From the NCBI GenBank assembly GCA_029237695.1, contig CM055271.1, forward strand, positions 80,673,488 to 80,737,487: a stretch of 64,000 bases of DNA. The letters run 5' to 3'. This stretch comes from Conchocele bisecta. Taxonomy: Eukaryota > Mollusca > Bivalvia > Lucinida > Thyasiridae. The notes beneath the pieces are model-generated. The model did not search any database, was not told where the DNA came from, and saw nothing but the letters and a program-made list of their open reading frames with translations. Below, in pieces: positions 18,289 through 30,007 of the stretch. The position numbers and the translations under genes were made by a program. How positions within the stretch are numbered: the stretch's first letter is position 1; each line of letters opens with the position of its first letter.

Positions 18289-19369
18289 ACAATATTTTTT
18301 TTTCTCATAATTTTGTAAGAAAGTACATTTTCTAATGAATGGACATTCATGAATTGGCTGTGGAAGAATTAATTTAATTTAAGATATTTAGGGATTGAAA
18401 GAGTTCAATCTGAATAGTATAGAAATTATTACCATCTTGTCTTGGTGCCGCCCTTACAACACCAGTAAAATTACATCGCATCCATTTTAGTTGTTGGTAT
18501 TTTACGTCTATACAAACTAGATTCAGCTCTATGAATGATCAATTTATACTTTGGGTTCTGTACATTTCGGGAACATTTTGGACGGACCTCACTATGCCCG
18601 ATGTTACTTTACATGAATCTGTATGTAAACACTTGTAGTAATTTGCATATGCTTGTAAACAGTTGGGACCAGGTCACAATAGTCTGTTTCAAAAAAGGCG
18701 ATATTTGCATTGAGATTTAGAACAAAATCATATTTTCATCTAATGACAGAAAAATATACACGTTATAAAAGTATGCAAAGTATGTTTTCAATTAGTGCAA
18801 CTGGAGTTACATACCATTCTCGAGACATTTTCGTATTCGCATCCGTATTTTAGTAATTTCAAAAAATAATTTTCCAAGTGGGTCTGGCTGCACTTTAGTT
18901 CTAGCGCTATATGGGATCGTGGATCCGCCCCATCGCGTTATAAACGATCTCTAGTGTAATTGTAAAAGACAACAGTTCGTACTTATGGAAAGGATGACAA
19001 TTTGCTGAAATAAATGCAATATGTCTACTTCTTGGATGACCCTCATATATCCTTATCGGGCTGCATGAGTGCTAGTGGATCATGAGCTAGGCTGGTCAGA
19101 AATGCCATAAGCTCCATTTCTCCAGTCACTGCCACATTTCATGCTCGTCCTTTTCCTTTCATGGAGTACCGGTATCTTCGTATTCCATCATTATGACCTT
19201 GTTCAAGTCGACAACCGGGGCCCTCTCAGTATTTTTTCTAGTTTCTCACTATTTCTATTCAACCATTGGCATCTGCATGTGATTGTTCGGCAATAATGGG
19301 CTTTACAATTCACATGTATTCAAATTAAAAGCATTACTGAAAGTATGTAGCAGTTTTATTTTTATACTC
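18289..19369. other. Noncoding region with one diverged dispersed-repeat end
   Basis: The only recognisable feature is at 19050-19138. There GGCTGGTCAGAAATGCCATAAG and CATTTCTCCAGTCACTGCCA match the right end of the 235-bp inverted-repeat family. No gene is visible. Confidence 0.4.
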
Positions 19370-19740
19370 GCCTATCGATGTATCGGGATATCATATAGCT
19401 GCCGCTTTGTCCGTAGCATGTTTCCGTCCGAAATGTTAAACTTAAAGTTTTTCACATTCTTATATTTTAGTAACCCCTTGATGGATTGACCTCAAACTTC
19501 CTATGCATCTTTATTACCATCCATATTTTCATTGTGCACCACACCCGTCCTGCCCCTGTCCCAAAGGTCAATGTCACATAACTTAGAACTTTGTGTTAAA
19601 GTCAAGCACTCGTCGGGGAGCATCCATCGTTTTCACATAGGGTAAACCTATGTATAGGGATCACCTCCGACAGTTAGCCTAGGGATCGCCTCCGACAGTT
19701 AGCCACGCCCCAGACCCCCCCCCCTCCCCCCCCCCCCGAT
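19370..19740. repeat. Single diverged copy of the 165-bp repeat, plus a poly-C tract
   Basis: The segment 19449-19620 matches one unit of the array at 15530-16585, including the CACTCGTCGG tail. It is followed by a short duplicated TAGGGATC.CCTCCGACAGTTAGCC word (19650-19705) and a tract of mostly C at 19716-19738. Confidence 0.6.
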
Positions 19741-20939
19741 GCGATGGTCCGTAGTGATATCTTGGGAGTAACCATAACAACAAAATGCATTGTGTTACTC
19801 AACGTTTAACTGTCATACGCAACCGCTAATTGAAAATAATATTATGAAAAACTACTTGCACTGCACAATATCAACAACGGATGTTCTACGTACACAAATA
19901 CATCGGATTATTTTGTTGCGCTTGATTTGCTCCCATTTGCGGCACAAATCGTGCGGTCATCGCTAAATTTAGTAACAGGCTATATTTTTTCGGCAGAGTT
20001 AACTCCCTCCGAATACTCTCCGAAACACGCGACGCGTTTAACACACAAACGATATCAAGTTTGACCTTCTGACAGTCTATTTTTAAACTCACCCGACACC
20101 TGTGCGAAACAAAACTCACACGTGTGGGTAACTGATGTTAATCCTCATTCTATCAATGGATTTATAGCGGATTTTAGTGACATTCCCGAATTCGGCCTTA
20201 TTTACATTTGTCTATGGTGGCCAATACACGCCAACATGAGTGTCAATTCTACGTTCAGGGAAGGGGGTCAATAAGTCAGTATTTAAAGCCATAAATTGCA
20301 GTCAGGGAACAAATTAATGACAGTATAACACATCCAGCGTAGATTAATACCCATATTAATGCAAGTACTGAAAACACGACAAAAAAAAATTCTAACAAGT
20401 TTGGGCTTCCATACATTGAAAATTGTGTCAGCGGTTTCCCCAATGACGTCATTTGTATGTTTTAATATACTCGATCCGGGGCCAACTATTTCATTCACAA
20501 AACAGAAGTAAACATGGCGATGTACCAACAAGGCATTTTCAGGCGCGACACCGCTTCCGTGGCGGAATTCTTGTAACTATTTCTCTTCAATCAGTTTTCA
20601 ATATATCTATAATGGTCATAGATATCTGGAATCTGTATTTATACTTGAATTGATGATGTCTTGTATATGTGTTACCATATATGTTTCTGACATTGCTATG
20701 CATAATCTGTAATGTTGTTGAATGTTTTGTACATAATGTAGCAGTGCATACTGTACTTGTGCCATATCAATAGTTTACCCCTTAACCATTAAAACGCTGA
20801 AAAAGAAAATTGCCGTCTACTCAATTTGTATATTTTAATCTCTTTAAAAACCTGTTTTGGCAGCGCTCGTCTCAGTCTGTTTTTGAGGAGAAAATAAAAA
20901 ATATTTAAAACAGCAGAATTGTCGTTTCCAGCGCTTTAA
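19741..20939. other. Noncoding region
   Basis: No reading frame here resembles a known protein. A TGACGTCA word (CRE consensus) occurs near 20441. Otherwise I see nothing specific. Confidence 0.3.
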
Positions 20940-21418
20940 AGGTACATGCTCACTCATTTATAGGAATTAAATAAGTGAAAAACTGTTCCACCAGTTCTAA
21001 ACGTTACAAGTGCCCGCTATACAGATATAATCATTTAGTAATATTTATTTTACTGATAGTGACACGCGGTGGTATCAGGCTATTTTCATATGCAAATGAT
21101 GCATGATATTTTTTAATTATTTATACTAAAGAAATGCGTCGCCTGAAAAAATAATATTTTCAACAGATTTTAAAGTATGATCATTGCACATCATAAAATT
21201 AAATACAGAGATTAAATAGTAATGTCCGTTAACATTTTAAGCAAACACGGTTATCGCCCCTGATATCAGTGTGTAAATTTACATCTGATATAAAATGTAT
21301 AATAATGCCAATCAGTACGTGGGATAATGGCGCATGAATGTTTATTTTGCCAGGAAATGTTTCAGATGATGTCTCTGATGTAAATAACATTTTGGGCCTA
21401 CTGAGTGGGCATGTACCT
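20940..21418. mobile_element. TTAA-flanked MITE, copy 2
   Basis: The element begins AGGTACATGCTCACTCA and ends GAGTGGGCATGTACCT. It has TTAA immediately on both sides, a perfect 4-bp target duplication. It is the inverted-orientation sister of 10291-10787 and similar along its whole length. No coding capacity is present. TTAA target choice suggests mobilisation by a piggyBac-type transposase. Confidence 0.8.
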
Positions 21419-22229
21419 TTAAGGGTTAATGAAACTGCAACACCAACAATCAATCAATCAATCTAGTTTAATCTTGTAGTACCCTATGTTCAGTACTTTC
21501 AGTACTTTGATTCCTTATTGTTTTGGTGTATTATATAGCTGCTGCGCTCCTTTAAATATTTTGGGCAGTAGTTTAGTTAAGAAAATTGATTAAATTTTGG
21601 TTCAGGTTGTTGAAAATGCCTAATTAACAATTACCTTATGCAGTATGAGTGGGCGATTAGTGATTGCTTGATGCGTATTGTTAACAATATTTTGAATGTC
21701 TATGGATTTAGACATGTGTGAATGTATTAAAAGAGTTTGTATTAGTATTACCAGGTTATGGAACTGAGTTTCTGAAAGTTTTTACACGAATTCATCGTGA
21801 TAATAAAATACAGGTATTGAACAGTGATAGACAGACTTGGTTCTAATATCGGGGGAATCGGATGCAAATCTTATGATTGACTTGACAAATACATCTAGCT
21901 GGGCATGTGCTTGTCTGATGTAGGATACCATTGCCTAACAATAATCTCATTTCTTACATGTGACACTGCCCAAGACTGTGTCCCTCATTGTAGACCCAGA
22001 CCAGCTTGTACATTTATTTGTGCAATGTGATCTGGTTTCACCAGTTACACGCTGGAGCATGTCTCTGCATGCTTGCTATAATCCTCATTTTCTTGGACAG
22101 TGTCATATGTAGCATGTATAAATTTTGCATTGGGACAACTGCATTGTCATTTTTGCTCATCTGTTTCGAAGAAAACGAAGAGCTATTGTCACCACTCTGG
22201 CGTTGTCGTCCGCGTCTTCCGTGTCGGTG
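21419..22229. other. Noncoding region
   Basis: No gene is supported. A short CAATCAATCAATC microsatellite lies at about 21447-21463. Confidence 0.3.
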
Positions 22230-23120
22230 TCCACGCAAAATTTAATTCAGTCAATCACTGATATTTTCTCTTTCCCTTCGTGGAACATCTATGAACTTGA
22301 TATGTCACACATGCATTGGTAATATCATCCCGCATCAGTTTGCAAAACGAGTGCGGCCCTGCTAACCCCAAGGTCAAGGTCACAGCCTTTGAAAACTGCT
22401 ACACATACAAAACTTAACATTTGGTCAATCACTCATATTTTCTGTTTCACTTCATGGAAGATCTTCATATTTCACACATGCATTGGTAACATCATCCCGC
22501 ATCAGTTTGCAAAACGTGTGCGGCCCTGCTAACCCCAAGGGTCAAGGTCACGGCCTTTGAAAACTGCTACACATACTAAACTTAACATTCGTTCAATCAC
22601 TTACATGTTCTGTTTCCCTTCATGGAACTTCTTGATATTTCACACATGCATTTGTAACATCATCTTGCATCATTCTGCAACAAATGTGTCTTCCCCGCTA
22701 ATGCCAAGGTCACGGCCTTTTAAAACTGCTACACATACAAAACTTAACATTTGGTCAATAACTGATAATTTATTTTTTCCTTCGTGGAACAGCTTGGTAC
22801 TTTACATATGCATTTGTAACCTCATCACACATCATTATCCAAAATATGTGCTGTCCCCACAAACCCCTTGGTCAAGGTCATGACCTTTGAAAACTTCTAC
22901 ACATACACAACTTAACATTTGGTCAATGACTGATATTTTATGTTCCCCTATGTGGAACATCTTGATATTTCACACATGCATTTGTATCATCATAACGCAT
23001 CATTCCGCAAAAACATGTGCTGTCCCTGCTAACCCCAATGTCAAGGCACGGCCTTTGAATTAACTGCTACACATGTATACAAAACTTAACATTCGGTCAA
23101 TAACTGATAATTTCTTTTTA
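22230..23120. repeat. Tandem repeat, about 168-bp units
   Basis: Five or more units recur with the marker ACACATACAAAACTTAACAT at about 22401, 22569, 22731, 22899 and 23069. Shared blocks are TTTCACACATGCATTTGTAAC, CATCATCCCGCATCA and CCCAAGGTCAAGGTCACGGCC. The array has the same style as the 15530-16585 block, with a shared AAGGTCAAGGTCAC word. Confidence 0.78.
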
Positions 23121-23352
23121 TCCCCTCGCCGATAGGATATAGCCATGGCGATGTATGTCCGTTTGTTTGTGCGTTTGTCCGTAACACTTACAAATACTAA
23201 ACGTAGCGTTCATTTGACTATCTTTTGTCCTATCTTCATGAAACTTCGCATGTACATTGCTATCGATACGAGGAATACACCTACTGAATACGGTGCTGAT
23301 TGCCCAAAGGTCAAGGTCACATGTGCTAAAAATAGATTATTTATTCGGACGC

Positions 23353-23550
23353 TTACAAATCATCCGAGTCTTTAAGGTGCTGCATAATTGATATGGTGTA
23401 TGGAGTCAACTTCAAATCATACCTTAGCATTCTGTGAACACTTGCACGACTAGGATTGTTGGTAATGTCCCCCATTATTTTTCTAACAGATCTCTGTGGT
23501 GTTTCTTCAATCACATGCCTGACTTCTTCGATGCTCTCTGCATCCACTGA
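23353..23550 (-). pseudogene. Transposase N-terminal helix-turn-helix fragment
   Basis: On the minus strand the stretch reads ESIEEVRHVIEETPQRSVRK, then SRASVHRMLRYDLKLTPY. This resembles the second helix-turn-helix of transposases of the mariner/Tc1-related type, just upstream of their catalytic domain. No catalytic domain follows. The fragment abuts the 5' end of the LINE at 23555, so it is a truncated remnant. Confidence 0.5.
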
Positions 23551-23554
23551 CAGA

Positions 23555-26115
23555 GTCCAGAGGTGGAAATTACATAAAGCCGATTGGGACACACTTCGTA
23601 ATATGTGCATGATTGAACTAGATTTTGATCGCTTTCGAGATGCGGAAGATCCACTAGAACACTACGTTTCCCTTTTACACGATATTGCAGAAAAGACAAT
23701 ACCAAAAACCTCGGCAAAGCCCAAACGTGTCAATAAACCATGGTTTGACGAAGAATGCAAAGAGGCAATGACTGCTCGTAAGCAGTCTATTCGTCAAATC
23801 AATAATAACACAACACCAGATAATTTAAATGCTCATAGAATTTTTAGAGCGAAAGCTCGACGCACAATTAAAGCTAGCAAGAGAAAGACTTGGGAGATCT
23901 TTTGTCTCCAAGTTGAATTCGCGATCTAAAATGAAAACAACATGGGACATGATTCGTAAGATAAACGGTAAAGGTAAATCAAGTTATATCAATCACATCA
24001 ACAAAGCAGGACATAAAGTATCTTCCAAAACAGACATTTCAAACACATTAGCAGATACCTTCTCCAAGAACTCCTCACGTAATAACTATTCTGAGGAGTT
24101 CTTGAAGGTGAAATCTGAGCAAGAGAAAACTAAACTTAATTTTAATTCAGACAATTCAGAACATTACAACGCTCCTTTCTCGGAGGGAATTAAAAGCTTC
24201 CCTCAAGAAAACACATGATACATCAGCAGGCCCTGATGATATCCACTACCAACTGCTTAAACATTTACCTGAACAATCTTTAGACAACCTCCTTGAAATA
24301 TTTAATACCATTTGGGAACAAGGCGTCTTTCCGCCTTCATGGTGGGAAGCTACAATCAAACCGGGCAAGGATCACACCGACCCATCAAGTTACCGTCCCA
24401 TCGCACTTACTAGCTGCGTCTGTAAAACCATGGAACGAATGATTAACGACAGGTTTGTCTGGTTTCTGGAATCCAATGGACTGATATCTGAGTATCAGTC
24501 TGGATTTCGTCGCCAGAGAAGCACTGCCGATAATCTGGTTAGACTCGAAGCATTTATTCGAGACGGTTTTGTTAACAATGAGCATATAGTTGCCGTATTT
24601 TTTACATAGAAAATGCATACGACACGACGTGGAAGTATGGGATTATGAAAGACCTTCATGACCTCGGTCTGAAGGGTCATCTCACTGATTTTATTTCTAA
24701 TTTTTTGAAAGACAGACAATTCCAAGTCCGAGTCGGTACAACCCTTTCCGATCCAACAGGAAATGGGTGTACCGCAGGGAAGTATATTGTCTGTTACCCT
24801 TTTTAACATTAAATTGAATAATATTGTAAAATGCCTGCAACCAGGTGTTCACTGTTCGATGATTTTTTAATATGTCACAAATCAAAGAACATGCAAAGTA
24901 TTGAGCGCCAATTTCAACTGATCCTCTTTAAAATTAACAAGTGGGCCACAGAAAACGGCTTTAAATTTTCGAAATCTAAAACTAACTGCATGCATTTTTG
25001 CAAAAGACGCGGTCTTCACCCTGATCCCGAACTTAAACTGGGATCACATCCCATCCCAGTCGTTCGGGAGCAGAAATGTCTTGGTCTTATCTTTGATCCT
25101 AAGCTCACTTTTAAACCTCATGTACGATACTTGAAAGCTAAATGCCAGAAAGCACTCAACTTAATGCGAGTGATAGCAAATCATGACTGGGGTGCAGACC
25201 GAAAGGTGCTGCACCGCCTTTACATAACACATGTTCGCTCAAAACTAGACTACGGATGCACTGTATATGGATCTGCCAGTAAATCCGATCTTCCGATCCA
25301 ATACATCACCAAGGCTTACGACTCTACCTGGGTGCATTCCGTACGTCTAACGCACAGAGCTTATATGCCGAAGCAAATGAGCCTTCTCTCCACGACAGAC
25401 GAACCAAACTATATTTGCAATACGCCACTAAACTACATTCCAATCCATCTAATCCAGTCTATAACACTGTCTTTCATCGAACTACAGATGCTGTATTCGA
25501 TAAGAAACCAAGCTTCAAGCCACCATTCGGCAAGAGAATGGATCCTTTGATACACGATGCTGGCTTGGACCTGGATCACATTGCTAACTACGCTGTTCCA
25601 GATACTCCACCGTGGCAGTTGGAGCAGCCCAATGTGATCTTCGATCTTAGTCAGCACACGAAAGCAACAACTGATCCATCCATGTTTAAATCACTTTATC
25701 TTGAAGTTACAGATACAATACATACACTCCGCTTTTTACTGATGGCTCAAAGATTGGGGACCGGGTAGCATCTGCTGTCGCTGTCCCCGAGGGAGATCTT
25801 CAATCCAGACTCTCAGACAAATCTTCGATATTTTCTGCGGAATTGAGGGCAATTTTACTTGTTCTTGATTTCGCGAAAATATCTTGGAGAAAGCAATTCA
25901 TTTTATTGTCCGATTCATTATCTTCACTACAAGCTTTGTACAACATGAAGCTTGAACATCAACTTATCCGCCAAATCATGGAACACCATATTTTACTTTC
26001 GTCTGGCAAGGACATTATTTGTTGTTGGCTCCCCAGCCATATTGGTATCAAGGGCAATGACAGGGCAGATAGTGCTGCCAAGGCTGCCCTGGAGCTACCG
26101 ACCTCTCATTTTCTT
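23555..26115 (+). pseudogene. Non-LTR retrotransposon (LINE) with reverse transcriptase and RNase H, degraded
   Basis: Coding remnants in several frames give one ordered protein. First comes a linker region (KPWFDEECKEAM near 23735). The RT domain follows, with SAGPDD and SSYRPIAL near 24220-24400, a YQSGFRRQRSTADNL stretch, a motif A remnant (NAYDTTWKYGI near 24612) and a degenerate catalytic box DDFLI near 24861. The C-terminal RT/thumb region holds LGLIFDPKLTFKPHV, and an RNase H domain at about 25725-26100 holds TDGSK, SAELRAI, LLSDSLSSL and WLPSHIGIKGNDRADSAAK. At least four frameshifts and one stop break it, and the endonuclease domain is missing, so the copy is 5' truncated. RNase H after RT suggests the I/Jockey group; the clade is not certain. 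Confidence 0.82.
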
Positions 26116-26824
26116 TGCATCTCTCTTATTACTGTTATCGGTTAAAAAGTGGAATAATGCAGCTTAACAACTTCGGCGGCCATTGTTTGTGGCGACGCCA
26201 TCTTGGATAAACAATCAGTTACGTCATGACGTCATCATGACGTCATGCCGTCAACATTTTCCCGTAATTTCTAAGCAAACAAAACTTTATTCTATCATCT
26301 TCAGTTTGATATATAAAACATCAAAATTGATTCATAAATAAAATTTTAACAGCCACTTGTAATGGTATCAGATATTCAGAGACACCCTGTATGTTTAATT
26401 TCTTTACTATTTTGCTTGAATGCTTTGTTTACTGGAGTACACCAGCCTAGTGAAATATGTTTACTCACAAATTTGCAGGTTCTGTACTTCTTAACCTTTC
26501 CCAATTCAGAAGGATTGCGGATGGTCTTCTACCCAACCATCGTGAAATCCCAAAACGACGGAAAATATAGCAGTGCCTTTAAAAGTCTATGCCAAATTTC
26601 CTCAATCCTGAAAATAGTAAAGAAAAGAAGACAGCAACCGCAAATAATACAACATGTACTACAAGCATATCATGAATCGATTAACAATTTCGCTTGTACA
26701 TAAATTTTGACAAACAAATCTGGTTCAATGCAATCCCTAATCAACTAGCATACCATGCCCCCGTTGATCCGGGTTCACACTGTTCCCTAGTCAATCAATC
26801 ATATAAGACTATAAGTAACATGCA
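26116..26824. other. Noncoding stretch with clustered TGACGTCA palindromes
   Basis: Two perfect TGACGTCA words (26227-26234 and 26238-26245) lie within 30 bp of further ACGTCA half-sites. No other feature is recognised. A 113-residue frame at 26362-26703 has no known resemblance. Confidence 0.35.
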
Positions 26825-27450
26825 TTATGTGTTCCTATGGTTTTTGACCACTTGCAAGAAATAGTTACTTAATACTCTAGAACCTTCTGTGTTAAGGTGT
26901 AGACCCCAGTCTCGCACAGCAAACATATGCCTGAAAGGTTCTCCTTTTGTATCCACAAACGGACGAAAAGTCTTAAGGAACGGAAATTTCCGGTACTTGC
27001 AAAATCTCCTAATCCGATTATTTGATTTGATCACTTTAACCTTAGTATATTTGAAGTCTACAGTACAGGCCTAGGATACTAAATGTTAACATGAGGTTAC
27101 AGTACAGGCCTAGGATACTAAATGTTAACATGAGGTTTGACACCCTTAATGGCTGCGAACACATTATTAACAGCAGCAGGAAAATCCTCTATTTGCATAC
27201 TGTTAATGTCATTTGTACCAGCGTGTACAATCACAAATTCAGAAGCCATGATTTTATCCTTCAGAAAATGAATGTTAGTGACTTCAAAGGCGAGTCCTCC
27301 TACAGTTCTCCATGGAAAGGCTTGAACGACTAGGCTTTCAACTCTGTCGACATGTTTGGCGATGGAGTCACACATAAGGAGAGTCTGTTTTTTACCTAGA
27401 ATAGATAAAAAATGTGTATCCTTAATATGGTTATTCATTTTATGTGCCAC
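26825..27450 (-). pseudogene. SGNH-hydrolase-like domain of the recombinase retrotransposon
   Basis: The minus strand reads LLMCDSIAKHV (block I, with CDS in place of GDS), FVIVHAGTNDI (block III, GxND), and, after a break, AVRDWGLHLNTEG (block V with the catalytic Asp and His). These blocks define SGNH/GDSL esterase-like hydrolases. The upstream recombinase reads directly into it, with only short sequence between. An exact 39-bp tandem duplication at 27060-27137 and several stops break the middle. A paralogous domain occurs at 62833-63351. The substrate is unknown. Confidence 0.72.
27060..27137. repeat. Exact 39-bp tandem duplication
   Basis: Two identical 39-bp copies (27060-27098 and 27099-27137) begin ACAGTACAGGCCTAGGATAC. 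The unit is 13 codons long, so it does not shift the hydrolase frame. It includes a stop codon in that frame. Perfect identity suggests a recent event or an assembly artefact. Confidence 0.85.
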
Positions 27451-27459
27451 AAGTAATTT

Positions 27460-28343
27460 ATCATCTATAGTGAATTTTAGATATTTGTTATATGCGTCAT
27501 AGCTGTATCACAGTTGTATCAAATCTGCAGGTACTTCCGCTTGAAAGGCCAAGGTCGTACCACCCCGTCTAAAACTATGAGAAGAGTAATTATCTGGATC
27601 CAAACCAATCTCCGAAATCAATAACTTTAACTTCGTCTGAAACATTGCGTATGTGATACACTTATTTTGGGTGAAAGAAAATAATGGTTTATTAATTGTA
27701 ATCGGAACCATTTTGACCAACCTACTGAATGCTGTAACCGGACATAATAATGAATCAGATTTTATTAACGGGATCTGTAATAAACGTTCCCCAAACTGCC
27801 AAGTTTTCGTCCAACGAAACGTCACCAATAAAATATCAGCCAGTTCCTTAACATCACTCCTCAAAAGATATTTCCCAGAAACGTCAGCATTAATTTTGAG
27901 TTTACCACCAAATTTGATTTACAAGCTAACAGAAAAAATGCAAATAAACACCAAAAACATGTATCTAAAGGTCGCGAAAAGTCCAGCTTATCATGAAACA
28001 ACAATAAAATATGTGGAGTATTTGGTGCAGCTTGATGAACACAATGAGGATTCAACCGGTTTAAAGCCAAATTAACTAAATAAGCATTAAATTCAATTTC
28101 TGCTCCCGACAGTAAATGCATTGTGCAAATACCACTGATATAATTTCTTATCGCATAAACTGATTTGAATGAACGGCTCAAAAATTGAGCAAACAGAGAA
28201 ACTACTACCGTAGACGCTTGCACAGATATAAAACTAAAATAAGTACAAAATAACAAATAACTTTCCCACTGCGTTCTTAAGTTTTTGTTAGTACCGTCAG
28301 CAAAATCGGATTTTTTGGACGTTCGCAATTCATCTTGTAACAA
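27460..28343 (-). pseudogene. Tyrosine recombinase of the Ngaro/DIRS-like element
   Basis: The N-terminal part (27861-28343) has the SAM-like core-binding pattern (NLRTQWESYLLFC and AIRNYISGICTMHLLSG). The catalytic part (27508-27864, another frame) contains QFGERLLQIPLIKSD, ITYAMFQTKLKLLI and SSHSFRRGG, the conserved HxxR box. A candidate nucleophile tyrosine lies in YDAYNKYLKF near 27470, after a small break. A frameshift near 27864 separates the two parts. The enzyme would integrate the circular cDNA. The region ends directly before the hydrolase-like domain. A paralogue lies at 63420-64000. Confidence 0.8.
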
Positions 28344-28551
28344 CTTTAACTGGGAATCTGCAATAACAACAACAAACTACTCATCAGAAATCTTACCAGC
28401 ATTCTGATAAATGAAACATTTCTTCTGAAATGAAGCATTCATCTCCTTCACAGCCCAGTTCTGTACTAATTTAGTACTATTCTGCAAATACAAATACCAA
28501 CGACTCAACAAATCTGACAATCTCGGCAACTTATATTTTCATGCAGAATTT

Positions 28552-28860
28552 GTGGTAAATCAGCATTTACATATTAATGAATTGGAATTATTAACAATTT
28601 TTGTGGCTCTCAAGCTATGGGGATCTAGACTGAAGGGGTGTAAAATACTCGTGTTTTGTGAGAATCAATCGGCGTGTTCTGTATTGAAGAAGGTGGCAAC
28701 ACACAGTGAATTTCTACACAAAATTGTGCGTGAAATATGTTACTTAGCAGCGAAGGAAGAATTTGAAATTAAAGCAAGACATATGGCTGGCATAGAGAAC
28801 AACCCGCCACAACCTGATAAACATGCGTCTGTTGATAATATGCCATCCGGCACCGACTAA
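28552..28860 (+). pseudogene. RNase H-type fragment of a DIRS/Ngaro-like element, opposite strand
   Basis: The plus-strand frame reads QHLHINELELLTIFVALKLW, then CKILVFCENQSACSVL and EFEIKARHMAGIEN. This is the region after RT in DIRS/Ngaro polyproteins, resembling RNase H with its ELEL and final Asp-like positions partly changed. It lies inside the minus-strand element but faces the other way. It is therefore either inverted or from a second copy. Confidence 0.65.
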
Positions 28861-29282
28861 GTATATGTACAATATTGTCTATTTATTTAACCATAGCTTT
28901 CCATCCTGTTCCTCAAAACGCATGGAAAATTAATGTTAACAATAATTATAACTAAACATGTAATCTTATTCAAATAAAACATGAAATTGTAACATAAAAA
29001 TACAAATTATAACACAATTTGTGCAAGTGATTTTGGATTTGAAAAACCTTTGAAGACACAATACAGTAATTGTGACGTTTCAAGGGGTCTTGATCCTCAA
29101 GAGAAATGTGCCTACTGGCAAATACATCTCAAATAATTATTGTCAAGGTGTTTCTTGAAACTTTTCATACTGCTAAAAATCTAACAGTAATTCTCAACAA
29201 AACTATAAATATTATTTGAGAAAAAACTATAAATACTGAAAGATTATTTGAGAACTCTGCATGAATAGACATTGCAAACAAT
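28861..29282. other. Noncoding AT-rich stretch
   Basis: I see nothing recognisable here apart from a duplicated AAAACTATAAATA word near 29200-29237. Confidence 0.3.
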
Positions 29283-29466
29283 TTAACCCTTACAATGTGT
29301 TCATTTCCAATTTTATCAACAAAAACATAGTTTGGTAGCACTTTAGAATAATTTCCAATGGAAATGATTCTAAAATGCTGCCAAATTATGGTGTTATTGA
29401 GAAAAATGACAACATATGAAACAACAGCGGACTACAATTTTCGCTTCCCGCATTCTAAGGGTTAAA
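29283..29466. mobile_element. Near-palindromic MITE with TAACCCTTA ends
   Basis: The left end TTTAACCCTTACAATG is matched by an inverted CATTCTAAGGGTTAAA on the right. The centre is AGAATAATTTCCAATGGAAATGATTCT. Similar single ends occur at 47279 (TAACCCTTACAATGCTGAA). The central design resembles the MITE at 11871-12057. Confidence 0.6.
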
Positions 29467-29527
29467 AATATTTTCAACACAGTAAGAAATTTGGCATTTT
29501 ATAACCAATAGCAAAATGGTCCATCTT

Positions 29528-29765
29528 TCATGAATGTGGCTATGACTGGAGAAATGGAGCCTATTGGATTTGTGACAAATGTACCTCCTGATCAAATAGC
29601 ACACTCAATAACGATCTATATTGCTTGTTAGAATAATGACGGTTGCTTCATTGATGGAATGGCAGACAGTGCAGATCCTGATGAGACTGCAAATGCACAG
29701 GCTGATCTGGATCAGGTCGCAAATGTCATAAGCCCCATTTCTCCAGTCATGGCCACATATTATCG
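29528..29765. mobile_element. 235-bp inverted-repeat element of a dispersed family
   Basis: The left end TGTGGCTATGACTGGAGAAA is inverted at the right end (TTTCTCCAGTCATGGCCACAT). The interior holds CTTCATTGATGGAATGGC, and near the right end a core containing GATCCTGATGAGACTG and CAGGCTGATCTGGATCAGG. Similar full-length copies lie at 46330-46560, 54900-55130 and 57355-57600. Many partial copies occur across the window. Confidence 0.72.
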
Positions 29766-30007
29766 ATTGAGTGAATATAGTTCAACACCCATTAAACAAC
29801 AAGGTCATGTACCGAGACAGATGAAATGCATTTTATATTCACATACTTATTACTACATCTTTGATGGGGCAACTTTCTCTTGAATATCCATGTCCACAAT
29901 ACACGTGAATCAAAATACATACAATGAAATATAAATCAGTGCAAACATCATAATGGCAAGAGTGAAGGTTGGTAAATCTGTTTCGATTATCTCCAGTTTG
30001 AACTGTT

